Below are positions 56,220 through 64,000 of a DNA stretch of 64,000 nt, one piece after another; position 1 is the stretch's first letter; each line of letters starts with the position of its first letter. The notes beneath the pieces are model-generated. The model was not told the origin of the DNA and ran no database searches. It worked only from the letters and a program-made list of their open reading frames with translations. The translations under genes and the position numbers were made by a program. Origin of the DNA: Faecalibacterium sp. An121 (lineage in GTDB: Bacteria > Bacillota > Clostridia > Oscillospirales > Ruminococcaceae); NCBI RefSeq assembly GCF_002160915.1, contig NZ_NFLM01000013.1:1-64000 (forward strand), read 5' to 3'.

Positions 56220-57997
56220 GTGGAAACACGGATTTTTTCCCTGTGGTTCGCAACCGCTACTTTTACGGCAAGCTGCTGACGGTCCGCGACTTTGAAGTGG
56301 AACAGAACTATATGCGCAAAAAGAGCCAGCTGCTCAGCCGGCTGTCCCTGGGGGCAGGCGTGGTCTGCGGGCTGGGCGTGAGCGCCAGCGACGACAGCAC
56401 CCTCCTGATCGAGAGCGGTATGGCTCTGGACTACCAGGGCCGCATGGTGGTGGTGGAAGAACCCCTGCTGCGCAAGCTGCAGATGATCGAGGGCCAGGAG
56501 ACGCTGCAGGGCCAGGAGAGCGCCTACCTGTGCCTGAGCTACGACGAGACCGACGTGGAGCCGGTGAACGCTGTGGGCGCCGACACCGGCGCCAGCCGCC
56601 AGTGCAATATGACCAGCGAGGGCTGCCGTCTGTTCCTCACCGCCCAGCCTCCCGAGTTCCGGGGCCTGCTGGAAGCCGCCGGCCGGGACAATGTCTCGGT
56701 GCTGTACGCCAGCAAGGAGCTGACGCTGGTGCTCTGCGCCCCCGAGGCGGTCTGCGCCGGGGAGGAGTTCACGGTGGAAGTGCTGGTGGTGAAGAACGAG
56801 CGCACCCCGCCGGTGCACTTCAAGCTGGAAGGGGAGAGCGCCTTTGTGGACAGCGGCGACGGCCGCATCCGTCTGGCCTTCCAGGAGAGCCCGGAGGAAA
56901 AGCGCCGGGTCTACACGGCCAGCTTCCAGCTTAAGGCGCGCCAGCTGGGCGGGGTGGACAGCCCTCTGTTCCCCAGCGGCGGCGAGATCGACCTGGAGCT
57001 GGGCAGCCACAGCTATAAGAACTACATCGAAGTGGACAGCCGCTGCCATCTGTGCGGCAGCCAGGAGGAGCTGGAGGAGCGGCGCCAGCGCACCGACAAC
57101 CTGGAGCGGCATCTGCGCGGCCGCGATATCCCCATCTACCTGGCCAAGCTGGAGCTGATCCACTCGGCGGGCAGTATGTTCCTGGCCTCGGTCACAAACC
57201 TCCCCTTCCGCCAGCGGCTGTCCCGGGAGGGCTCGGCTGCCGGCCGGCAGGAACTGCAGGCGGTGACCACCTCGGTGCGCAGCCTGGAATACTGGCAGAA
57301 GCCGGATGTCAAGTCGGTGTACCAGCCTTCCACCGGCGCGCTCCACTTCGATTTCGGCATCCCCGCCCCCGAGCAGTACGACTACGCCGTCTCCCACGGG
57401 ACGGTGGATCTGACCATGCCGGGAGGGCTGCGGGTGAACAGCCGGGTCTTTTCGGACGAGATCGCCCATGGCCTTGGCCCCGGCGCGGTGGATGTGCGGC
57501 TGAGCGTCGAGTTTGCGGACCAGAGCGCCGGCGGCGAGACTGCCCTCTACTTTGGCAACAGCGAGGTGTTCAAGGGCAAGACCGCGCCCACCACCCCGCC
57601 CTGGGTGGAGGCGGCCGCCCTGGTCTATCCCGAACGGGGCACCATGCGGATCGGCCTGTGGCTCCACGATATGGTGGACGGCAACCGGGTCACGGTCCAT
57701 TACTTTGCCCAGAAGCCCGAGCGGGACACCAGCCGCATCCTGGCCCAGCGCCAGGTGAGCCTGACGGTGACCCCCGAGTTTGCCCATGTCAGCCGGCGGG
57801 GCACCCTGCGGCTGCAGGCCGAAGTGGTGGGCAGCGAGGACAAGGGCGTGCAGTGGAGGGTGAACGAGGAGGGCGGCGGTTCCATCGACCGCAACGGCGT
57901 CTACCAGGCGCCCGAGATGCCCGGCACATATGAGATCGTGGCCGTGGCCAGCGCGGACGAGAACGTGCGGGCCAGCGCCTTTGTGATTGTAGAATGA
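56216..57997 (+). CDS. CIS-associated protein with C-terminal Big-like domain
   Basis: The N-terminal motif of this 593-aa protein (FFPVVRNRYFYGKLLTVRDF, YMRKKSQLLSRLSLGAGVVC) recurs at this position in eCIS loci of unassigned role. Beta-rich middle domains follow. The last ~85 residues look like a bacterial Ig-like (Big) fold (RGTLRLQAEVVGSEDKGVQW, NGVYQAPEMPGTYEIVAVAS). A peripheral baseplate or fibre-like role that contacts a surface is plausible. No tail-fibre tip domain is evident. Confidence 0.7.
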   Translation: MSGNTDFFPVVRNRYFYGKLLTVRDFEVEQNYMRKKSQLLSRLSLGAGVVCGLGVSASDDSTLLIESGMALDYQGRMVVVEEPLLRKLQMIEGQETLQGQESAYLCLSYDETDVEPVNAVGADTGASRQCNMTSEGCRLFLTAQPPEFRGLLEAAGRDNVSVLYASKELTLVLCAPEAVCAGEEFTVEVLVVKNERTPPVHFKLEGESAFVDSGDGRIRLAFQESPEEKRRVYTASFQLKARQLGGVDSPLFPSGGEIDLELGSHSYKNYIEVDSRCHLCGSQEELEERRQRTDNLERHLRGRDIPIYLAKLELIHSAGSMFLASVTNLPFRQRLSREGSAAGRQELQAVTTSVRSLEYWQKPDVKSVYQPSTGALHFDFGIPAPEQYDYAVSHGTVDLTMPGGLRVNSRVFSDEIAHGLGPGAVDVRLSVEFADQSAGGETALYFGNSEVFKGKTAPTTPPWVEAAALVYPERGTMRIGLWLHDMVDGNRVTVHYFAQKPERDTSRILAQRQVSLTVTPEFAHVSRRGTLRLQAEVVGSEDKGVQWRVNEEGGGSIDRNGVYQAPEMPGTYEIVAVASADENVRASAFVIVE

Positions 57998-58020
57998 GAT
58001 GACCGGGAGGGGGAACGTCC

Positions 58021-58758
58021 ATGGACACGGTGCTGATCCGAGAGCGATACAAAGTGGTGCAGGTGCTGTGGAGCGAGCCGGACTATGCCCTGGTGGAAGC
58101 GGTGGATATCCAGGAGCGGGAGACCCCCTCCCGCCTGATCAACCTGTACGAGGGGCGGCTGCTCCACCGCTATGGCAGGATCTGTGCGGACATCCGCCCG
58201 GAGGAATGCCCCGCCTTTCGGGGGATGTTCCTGTGCGGGGACACCCTGGCCGTGGTCTTTGACAGCTGCGGCGGCGCGGAGATCGACCAGGTGTTTTACA
58301 AGGGGGACCAGTGGTGCTGGCAGGACCGGCTGGACTATGCCGAGCTGGTGCTGCACCAGGCCCTGCAGCTGGCCAACCTGCCGATGGAGGTGGCCTGCGC
58401 GGCCATGCTGTCGGAAAACGTCCGGATCGACACCACCCAGCGGCAGGTGCAGCTGCGGTATATGCTGCGGCCTCTGCCCGAGATGAACCCGCGGGAGCTG
58501 GCGCTGCTGGCGGGGGACCAGGTGAAGAAGATCCTGCCCCGCCGCCGCACCGCCCTGGAGGCAGAATGGGCCTTCCGGGACGAGCTGGAGCAGGGCCTGT
58601 TCCACTCGGTGGTGGCGCTCTATGCCCGCTGGCGGGAGGCGCAGAGGGACATCTGGCAGCAGCAGGAGGAATTTGAGGCGAAAAACCTGGTCAGCCGCGG
58701 GTTGACGCTGTTGAAGATCTGGCTGAAACGATGGAAAACGCGGAGGGAGAGGCTATGA
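58021..58758 (+). CDS. Pseudokinase-like protein in the CIS operon
   Basis: The start of this 245-aa protein, IRERYKVVQVLWSEPDYALV followed by EAVDIQERETPSRLINLYEG, reads like a kinase N-lobe with a lost glycine loop. AELVLHQALQLANLPMEVAC and LSENVRID resemble the C-lobe helix and a decayed catalytic loop with no HRD or DFG. The C-terminus is a long basic helix (LTLLKIWLKRWKTRRERL). A pseudokinase scaffold that docks at the membrane is my best reading, of low certainty. It overlaps the next gene by ATGA. Confidence 0.5.
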   Translation: MDTVLIRERYKVVQVLWSEPDYALVEAVDIQERETPSRLINLYEGRLLHRYGRICADIRPEECPAFRGMFLCGDTLAVVFDSCGGAEIDQVFYKGDQWCWQDRLDYAELVLHQALQLANLPMEVACAAMLSENVRIDTTQRQVQLRYMLRPLPEMNPRELALLAGDQVKKILPRRRTALEAEWAFRDELEQGLFHSVVALYARWREAQRDIWQQQEEFEAKNLVSRGLTLLKIWLKRWKTRRERL

Positions 58759-61316
58759 GCACGGGCAGAAAATGGTTGTTTTTCCTTTCGCTGCTGGTCC
58801 TGTCGGTCTGCTCTGCCTGGATGCTGGCGGAGCCGGCAGTGGAGCTGTACGGCTCGGTGCTCCGGTATGGATGGGGGCCGCAGCCTTACGAAGCGGCCGC
58901 GGTGGGCAGCGATGGCCTGGCCGCCGCCGCCCGCTGGGAGGACGGCGAGCTGCAGCTGCGCCTGTTCGGCCTGGACGGCGAGGTGGTGGGGGGCTGGTCT
59001 GTCCCCCTGCCCGGTCAGGAAGGGGGCACCATTGCGGCCCTCTATCCCTGCGAGGACGATCTGGTGATGCTGGGGCTGTACAGCCCCGACGCCAGCACCC
59101 TGTCGGTCTACCGTCTGAGCCGGACAGGGGGCGCGGAGCAATTATTGGAGGAAACATGCCGGGGGGCGTCTTCTGTTGAGCGCAGAAACGGGACCCGGCT
59201 ATCGGTGTTTTCACAGGACGGGGATCGGCTGTCCTTTGTGGTGCTGTCCCGGGGACGGGCTGTCAGCTATGCCGGCGGCACCGGCCAGCTGGGCCTGGTG
59301 CAGACGGGCAGCGTCGATCTGGCGGGGGCTTCCACGGCGGCGGTGCTGCCGGACGGCGCCCTGGTGCTGGGCGGGCAGGGCCTGCTTTCGATGGAGGGGC
59401 AGAACAACCCCGCCATCACCCAGAGCCAGTCGGTGTCCCAGCTGACCCGCCGGGGCACCGGCCTGTACTACATAGACGCAGCTACCCTGAGTCTGTATTA
59501 CAGCGACCTGACCAACAGCGCGGTGCGCCAGGTGCTGTCCCTGGCCGGCGCCGTGGAGGGCAGGCAGCTGAACAGCGTCTCCCTGACAGGGGACGGACGG
59601 GCGCTTTTGCTTTTGGACGGCCATACCCTCTGCCTTGCCGGTGAGGACGGCGTCCGCGAGCTGGACGGCGTCCTCTACCCCACCCGGGGGTACAGTGCCG
59701 GGATGCTCTTGCTGCTGGCAGCGGCGTCCGTCGGCGTGGCCGCCCTGGCCTGGTATCTCATCGCGGGCTGGCGCCGGGGCTGGGCCCCCATGGCCATCCA
59801 CTGGGGCTGCCTGCTGGCGGCTCTGGCGGCGGCGGGGGCGCTGGGGCTGCACTTCGGTCTGGCCCTGCCCGCCCGGCAGGCGCAGGCCCTGGAAAGGGAC
59901 CGCCTGGTGGTGGAAGGGGTGCTGCGGGTGACGCTGCAGCAGGATGCTGCGCCCGAGCAGCTGCCCGAAGCCCTGTCGGCGGCGCTGGAACAGACCGGCG
60001 GCGCCTACCGGGATATCACGGTGACGGCGGCGAGCCGCCAGGAGGACCAGTGGAAGCTGGCCGACGGCACCCTGGCGGCGCTGCAGCCCGGCTTTGACGG
60101 GGCGCTGGCTGCCCGGGCCGCCCAGGACGGCACGGCCGTGACCCAAAGCGGAGACACCTTCCGGGCCGGCTTTGCGGTGGATGAGTGGGTGGTGATCCTC
60201 TCGGCGGACACCCGGCCCGCAGACCGGAGCAAAGGCGCAGTGGCCGCAGGGATGGGCCTGCTGGTGGCTGCGGCCATCCTGGTGCTGCTGGCGGTGGGAC
60301 GGGATATCCGCCGCCTGACCCGGGCCACGGCGGCCCTGCCCCAGGGGGGCGGACAGCTGTACCTGGGCACCGGGGACGAGCTGGCAAGCATGGCGGCCAC
60401 CCTCACCAGCGCCGCCGCGGCATTGGAAGAACAGCAGCAGGCCCGGCAGGAGACCGAGACGGCCTACCGCCGCTTTGTGCCGGAACAGCTGCTCAATCTG
60501 CTGGGCAGGCAGAGCATCCAGAAGGTGGACAAGAGCACCTTTGCCTCCCGGCATATGGCGGTCATGATGATCTGGTTCCAGTTCCCCGAACCCCTCTACA
60601 CCCAGGCCAGCAACAGCCGGCTGCTGTTCGACAGCGTCAACCAGGTCATCGAGCGCACCGCCACCCTGGCCACCCAGAAGGGCGGGACGGTGTTCCACTT
60701 CTCCTACGACGGCTACGACGTGGTGATGGAAAACGACAGTTCCCAGGTGATCAGCACGGCGGTGGCCATCCAGCAGGAAGTGCTGGCCTTCAACGAGAGC
60801 CAGGCTCAGGCGGGCCTGCCCACCGTCCGGTTCCACATCGCGCTGGATGTGGGGGATGTGCTGCTGGGCGTGGTGGGCGACAGCGCCCACATGGAGCCCA
60901 CCACCATCTCCACCAGTTTTTCGGTGGTGCGGGAGCTGGTGGCCCTGTCGGAGCGGCTGGACGCCCGCATCCTGTGCACCGAATCCATCATCGGGGGCGC
61001 GGGCGAGTACGGCAGCCGCTATCTGGGCAAGTGCTGGCTGGATGACAGCGCCATCCGGGTCTATGAGATCTTTGACGGAGACGAATACAGCGTGCGCAAG
61101 GGCAAGGCCCAGACGGTCCAGCGGTTCAGCCAGGGGGTGTACGCCCTGTACAGCGGCGAGACCGGCCAGGCCAAACGGACCTTCCTGGAACTGGTGCACG
61201 ACAACCCCGCCGACGGCGGCGCCCGGTATTATCTCTACCTGGCCGACCGGATGGAGCGGGATCCCGAACTGGTCTGCGGGCTGAACCCCGGACGGACCGA
61301 TCAAAGGAGGAAGTGA
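58755..61316 (+). CDS. Membrane protein with degenerate class III nucleotidyl cyclase domain
   Basis: In this 853-aa protein a TM lies at ~7-27 and a ~290-residue extracytoplasmic domain of beta repeats (propeller-like) follows. Two TM segments (~317-340, ~350-370), a second extracytoplasmic domain (~375-490) and a further TM (~500-520) come next. A HAMP-like linker (RLTRATAALPQGGGQLYLGT) leads to a cyclase homology domain (~580-790). The first metal-binding Asp is lost (VMMIWFQF instead of a FADI-like strand) and the Asn of the N-x3-R motif is not evident, though YDGYD and GDVLLGVVGD are retained. It is therefore probably a receptor-like pseudo-cyclase. It overlaps the pseudokinase-like gene by 4 nt. 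Confidence 0.75.
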   Translation: MSTGRKWLFFLSLLVLSVCSAWMLAEPAVELYGSVLRYGWGPQPYEAAAVGSDGLAAAARWEDGELQLRLFGLDGEVVGGWSVPLPGQEGGTIAALYPCEDDLVMLGLYSPDASTLSVYRLSRTGGAEQLLEETCRGASSVERRNGTRLSVFSQDGDRLSFVVLSRGRAVSYAGGTGQLGLVQTGSVDLAGASTAAVLPDGALVLGGQGLLSMEGQNNPAITQSQSVSQLTRRGTGLYYIDAATLSLYYSDLTNSAVRQVLSLAGAVEGRQLNSVSLTGDGRALLLLDGHTLCLAGEDGVRELDGVLYPTRGYSAGMLLLLAAASVGVAALAWYLIAGWRRGWAPMAIHWGCLLAALAAAGALGLHFGLALPARQAQALERDRLVVEGVLRVTLQQDAAPEQLPEALSAALEQTGGAYRDITVTAASRQEDQWKLADGTLAALQPGFDGALAARAAQDGTAVTQSGDTFRAGFAVDEWVVILSADTRPADRSKGAVAAGMGLLVAAAILVLLAVGRDIRRLTRATAALPQGGGQLYLGTGDELASMAATLTSAAAALEEQQQARQETETAYRRFVPEQLLNLLGRQSIQKVDKSTFASRHMAVMMIWFQFPEPLYTQASNSRLLFDSVNQVIERTATLATQKGGTVFHFSYDGYDVVMENDSSQVISTAVAIQQEVLAFNESQAQAGLPTVRFHIALDVGDVLLGVVGDSAHMEPTTISTSFSVVRELVALSERLDARILCTESIIGGAGEYGSRYLGKCWLDDSAIRVYEIFDGDEYSVRKGKAQTVQRFSQGVYALYSGETGQAKRTFLELVHDNPADGGARYYLYLADRMERDPELVCGLNPGRTDQRRK

Positions 61317-61317
61317 T

Positions 61318-61716
61318 ATGGCTGTTTCGCCGCTGGATCTGCTGCGCAGGCAGGCAGAAAGCGCGGTCCGCCGGGAAGTGAGCCGCCAGACGTCCCAGGT
61401 GCGCTCCGAGCTGAGCCTGGTCCGCCAGGTCAACCGGATGTCCCGCCGGGCCGGACAAAAGATCGAGGACGCGGCCCAGGCCATGGCGGAGGAGGCCCGC
61501 AGGCCCCGGGAAGCCGGGGAGCTGGCCCCTGAGCAGACGCCCCAGAGCACGGTGGTCTGCGCCGATGGCTACCGGCGCCGCTCCCCGGTGCAGCCTTACC
61601 GCTGCCCCAAAGTCCGGCGCTGGAAAAGCCTGCTGCTGCGCTGGGGGCTGCTGTTCGCGCTGGGGCTGGCGCTGGGACTGCTGTTCTGGCGCAGCGGCCT
61701 GCTGCGGATGTTTTAA
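61318..61716 (+). CDS. Small tail-anchored membrane protein
   Basis: The N-terminal ~65 residues of this 132-aa protein are a charged helix or coiled coil (LLRRQAESAVRREVSRQTSQ), then a basic linker with two Cys. A single TM at ~108-125 (RWGLLFALGLALGLLFW) lies near the C-terminus. It follows the pseudo-cyclase gene by 1 bp with AAAGGAGG in the preceding gene's end. It is likely cytoplasm-facing and tail-anchored; no family recognised. Confidence 0.7.
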   Translation: MAVSPLDLLRRQAESAVRREVSRQTSQVRSELSLVRQVNRMSRRAGQKIEDAAQAMAEEARRPREAGELAPEQTPQSTVVCADGYRRRSPVQPYRCPKVRRWKSLLLRWGLLFALGLALGLLFWRSGLLRMF

Positions 61717-61807
61717 GACAGAAGGAACATAAAGTTCCACCGGTGCCGGCAGGCCCTGCGCCCTTGCGGGGCGGGGCGGCCGGAACAACACAGGGGAGGA
61801 CATACAC

Positions 61808-64000
61808 TTGAACTACTTTTTCAATCAGATCACCCGGTCTGTGGGGGTCTTTTTCAGGACCATACGGGCTTTCTTTGTCCGGCGCTTTGTGGGCATCACC
61901 ACCCGGCTGCGGCAGATGACCAACATCTCCCGCAACGCCACCCGGGCGGCCAACGCCACGCTGCAGGCCGCTGCCGCCGCCACCAATAAGCCCACCCAGC
62001 GGGAGGACTATGTAGAGACATCCCGGCTGTTCATTGCCAAAGCCTTCCTGATCCGGCTGGCCATCCTCCTGGTGGTGCTGGGACTGGCCGGCTATTTCCT
62101 GGTGTGGCCTTTTCTGCTCAGCCACTTTCTCACCGCCCGCTTTTATGTGCAGGACAGCCGCATCCCCGACTGGAGCGGCCGGGTGATCGTCTACTCCGAC
62201 CCGGAAAAGACCATCCCCCTCTATGCGGGCCGCCTGGAAACAGGGGAGCTGCAGGGCCGGGGCGAGGAATACGACGAGGAAGGGCTGCTGGCCTACGCGG
62301 GGCAGTTCCTGGACAGCCAGCGCTCGGGCGAAGGCACCGCCTACACCGGCGGGGTGCTGTGCTACGAGGGCCAGTTTGCAAATGACCTGTACAACGGCAG
62401 CGGCAAACTGTACCAGGACGGCGTGCTGGTCTACGAGGGCAACTTCGCGGACGGGCAGGCCAGCGGCACCGGTACGGCCTACTATACCAGCGGCCAAACC
62501 GCTTATCGCGGGCAGTTTGCCGAGGGCCTGTACGAGGGCACCGGCACCGCCTACAACGAGGAAGGGCGGCTGCTCTATGAGGGCAGCTTTGCCCGGGGAA
62601 TGTACAACGGCAGCGGCCGGCTGTATCTGACCGATGAGACCGAATGGATCGACGCCGAGTTTCAGGACGGCCAGCCCGCCGGGGTGGTCCAATGGTACAA
62701 GAGCGGCCGTCTGTATTACGAGGGCGAGTGGGCGGACAGCCGCCCCCAGGGCTATGGCGCGCTGTACAGCAAGGATGGCGCCATGCTCTATCAGGGGCAG
62801 TTCAGCCGGGGCACCCTGGACGGGGCCTGGCTGCTGGGCCTCTCGGTGGATGAGCTGCGGGAGGCTTTGGGGGACAAGAACCAAACCACCGTCCGTGACG
62901 ACGGCGGCTTTTTGGTGGAAAGCCCCGAACTGGGCCTGAGCGCCCTGTGCTCCTTCCAGACCGAGGAGGAGGACGCCCAGATCCAGTCCCTCTATCTGGC
63001 GGCCCCTGCCGCCAGCAAGAGCAGCGGCTGGGTGCTGCTGCTGCCGGGCACCGGCAGTGCCGGCCTGCCCGAGTGGCCCGCCGGGGCCAACCAGCGCCGC
63101 GGCACCGTGGATGCCGTCCCGCTGTCCGGCCTGCAGCTGGATGCGGGCAGCTACCAGGCCCTCATCGTGACGGCGGAGGACTGCCAGGCCGCCTGCCTGT
63201 ACGATGTCAACGACCAGGCCGTGCTGCTCACCTGGCAGAAGCCGGGGGCGGGCGTGAGCGCGCTGGACCTCTCGGCCATGGGCGGCGCCGGCACGGCGGG
63301 CACCGAGGAGATGGAGGCTTTCCTGGCTTCCCTGGACCTGGGCAGCGCCAGCGCGGCCGGCGTCACATCCGAAAATCCCTATTACGGTCTGAAGGACCCC
63401 GCCGAGGGGCTGGTGCTGTGCACCACCCTGGACCAGGCTTTCACCGTTCTGGACGCCATGCTGACCTATTGGGAGCAGTCCGAGCTCCAGGCCGGGCTGG
63501 AGGAGAACCTGGCCCGCACCGAGGAGCTGCTGGCCGAGGCCCAGACCGATCTTGCCGCAGGCAGCGGCGCCGAGGAGACAGTCACCGCCCTGGAGGACCA
63601 GGTGGCCGAGCTGAACAGCCAGATCCAGTCCTGTCAGGCCCAGCGCTCGCTGGCCCAGCTGCAGGCTGAGGATGCGGGCATCGGGGATCTGGCGGACTAT
63701 GCAGTGGAGCGGGTGCCCCTGTGCTTTGACCCCTCCCAGACCGACAGCGGACAGTTTGCCCTGGCGGCCACCGCCTTTGCCCAGGTGTCCGGCACCGACA
63801 CCGACCAGGCCAAGCTGGCGGCCATGACCTCTGTGGTCAATCTGACCGAGGACTATGGCCAGGTGCAGACCGCCCTCAACCGCTATGAGAGCGCCCAGGC
63901 TGCGGCCCAGACGGCGGCCGGCGCCTATGCCACCGGCAGCGCCTCCAAGGCGGATTGGTACAGCGCCCTTTCGGCCCAGGCCGACGCCCGCAGCAGCCTC
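61808..64000 (+). CDS. Membrane-anchored MORN-repeat protein (truncated by window end)
   Basis: At least 731 codons are open to the window edge, starting at TTG (61808) with GGGGAGGA 7 nt upstream. Residues ~1-75 are basic and cytoplasmic, and a TM lies at ~80-105 (FLIRLAILLVVLGLAGYFLV). At least eight MORN-like repeats follow (YEGQFANDLYNGSGKLYQDG, YRGQFAEGLYEGTGTAYNEE, YEGEWADSRPQGYGALYSKD). Next come an alpha/beta region and a coiled-coil segment near ~555-610. MORN repeats bind lipids or partner proteins. The topology (repeats outside if N-in) and role are inferred; the C-terminus is unseen. Confidence 0.75.
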   Translation, partial: MNYFFNQITRSVGVFFRTIRAFFVRRFVGITTRLRQMTNISRNATRAANATLQAAAAATNKPTQREDYVETSRLFIAKAFLIRLAILLVVLGLAGYFLVWPFLLSHFLTARFYVQDSRIPDWSGRVIVYSDPEKTIPLYAGRLETGELQGRGEEYDEEGLLAYAGQFLDSQRSGEGTAYTGGVLCYEGQFANDLYNGSGKLYQDGVLVYEGNFADGQASGTGTAYYTSGQTAYRGQFAEGLYEGTGTAYNEEGRLLYEGSFARGMYNGSGRLYLTDETEWIDAEFQDGQPAGVVQWYKSGRLYYEGEWADSRPQGYGALYSKDGAMLYQGQFSRGTLDGAWLLGLSVDELREALGDKNQTTVRDDGGFLVESPELGLSALCSFQTEEEDAQIQSLYLAAPAASKSSGWVLLLPGTGSAGLPEWPAGANQRRGTVDAVPLSGLQLDAGSYQALIVTAEDCQAACLYDVNDQAVLLTWQKPGAGVSALDLSAMGGAGTAGTEEMEAFLASLDLGSASAAGVTSENPYYGLKDPAEGLVLCTTLDQAFTVLDAMLTYWEQSELQAGLEENLARTEELLAEAQTDLAAGSGAEETVTALEDQVAELNSQIQSCQAQRSLAQLQAEDAGIGDLADYAVERVPLCFDPSQTDSGQFALAATAFAQVSGTDTDQAKLAAMTSVVNLTEDYGQVQTALNRYESAQAAAQTAAGAYATGSASKADWYSALSAQADARSSL

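Noticed and set aside
58755-61316. Active adenylate or guanylate cyclase
   Set aside because: The first metal-binding Asp strand reads VMMIWFQF and the Asn of the catalytic N-x3-R is not evident.

Overview
The window looks like the chromosome of a GC-rich gut Clostridium-class Firmicute, most like the Faecalibacterium/Gemmiger/Subdoligranulum group. That is an inference. It rests on Firmicute-style strong Shine-Dalgarno sites, a T-box leader in front of thrS, a 5S-tRNA-Lys arrangement, high GC in the housekeeping genes, and a DUF6061-type small gene typical of mobile elements in these bacteria.

Layout. (1) 1-200: the 3' end of a 5S rRNA gene and tRNA-Lys(CTT). (2) 156-12768: a visibly AT-richer integrated element bounded by a perfect 47-bp direct repeat made of the 3' part of tRNA-Lys. 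On the left it carries integrase, an excisionase-like HTH protein, a MobV-type relaxase and an SF3 helicase, all on the minus strand, with several long palindromes between them. On the right is a compact plus-strand cargo operon (5948-12007) of five overlapping genes behind one good sigma-70 promoter: a membrane-anchored Pro/Ala-rich protein, an unrecognised 356-aa protein, two coiled-coil proteins, and a 1145-aa protein with an N-terminal hydrophobic anchor and a C-terminal UPF1/DNA2-type SF1 helicase. This cassette matches no system I can name and is a candidate anti-phage or anti-plasmid defence system. (3) 12770-30208: mostly housekeeping genes: SDR oxidoreductase, AEC transporter, tRNA-Glu, tRNA-Asn, alpha/beta hydrolase, thrS with T-box, DUF1622 protein, RpiB-family isomerase, a small double-glycine-leader-like Cys-rich peptide with its own promoter and terminator, a Tat lipoprotein, CmpB-like membrane protein, trmB, an AlaX-type editing protein, malQ, a degenerate GGDEF protein, mtnN and ychF.

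(4) 29735-64000 (cut by the window end): a contractile injection system (CIS) locus related to the extracellular CIS/Afp/PVC type. A minus-strand wing encodes a LytTR response regulator, a STAS anti-anti-sigma factor, a seven-TM-like histidine kinase, a DUF4157 (HELVH) protein and a YbjN/secretion-chaperone-like protein. The plus-strand wing begins with two more LytTR regulators and a degenerate receiver. It continues with small accessory proteins, sheath, tube, tail-assembly protein, DUF6760-like protein, two further tube-like proteins, a 1216-aa repeat protein, LysM protein, gpD/gp27-like hub, gp5/VgrG-like spike, gp25, two baseplate-J-like wedge proteins, a tail-protein-I-like protein and a 593-aa Big-domain protein. 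After these structural genes comes an unusual signalling/membrane module: a pseudokinase-like protein, a membrane protein with a degenerate class III cyclase domain, a small C-tail-anchored protein and a membrane-anchored MORN-repeat protein. No AAA+ ATPase (Cis15/Afp15), PAAR tip or classical tape-measure gene is visible before the window ends.

How it fits together: the LytTR regulators, kinase and STAS protein probably control CIS expression through 20-bp-spaced direct repeats in the divergent promoter region. The DUF4157 protein and the YbjN-like proteins are reasonable cargo and cargo-chaperone candidates. The membrane proteins at the 3' end suggest a particle attached to, or sensed at, the producer membrane rather than a purely free extracellular particle.
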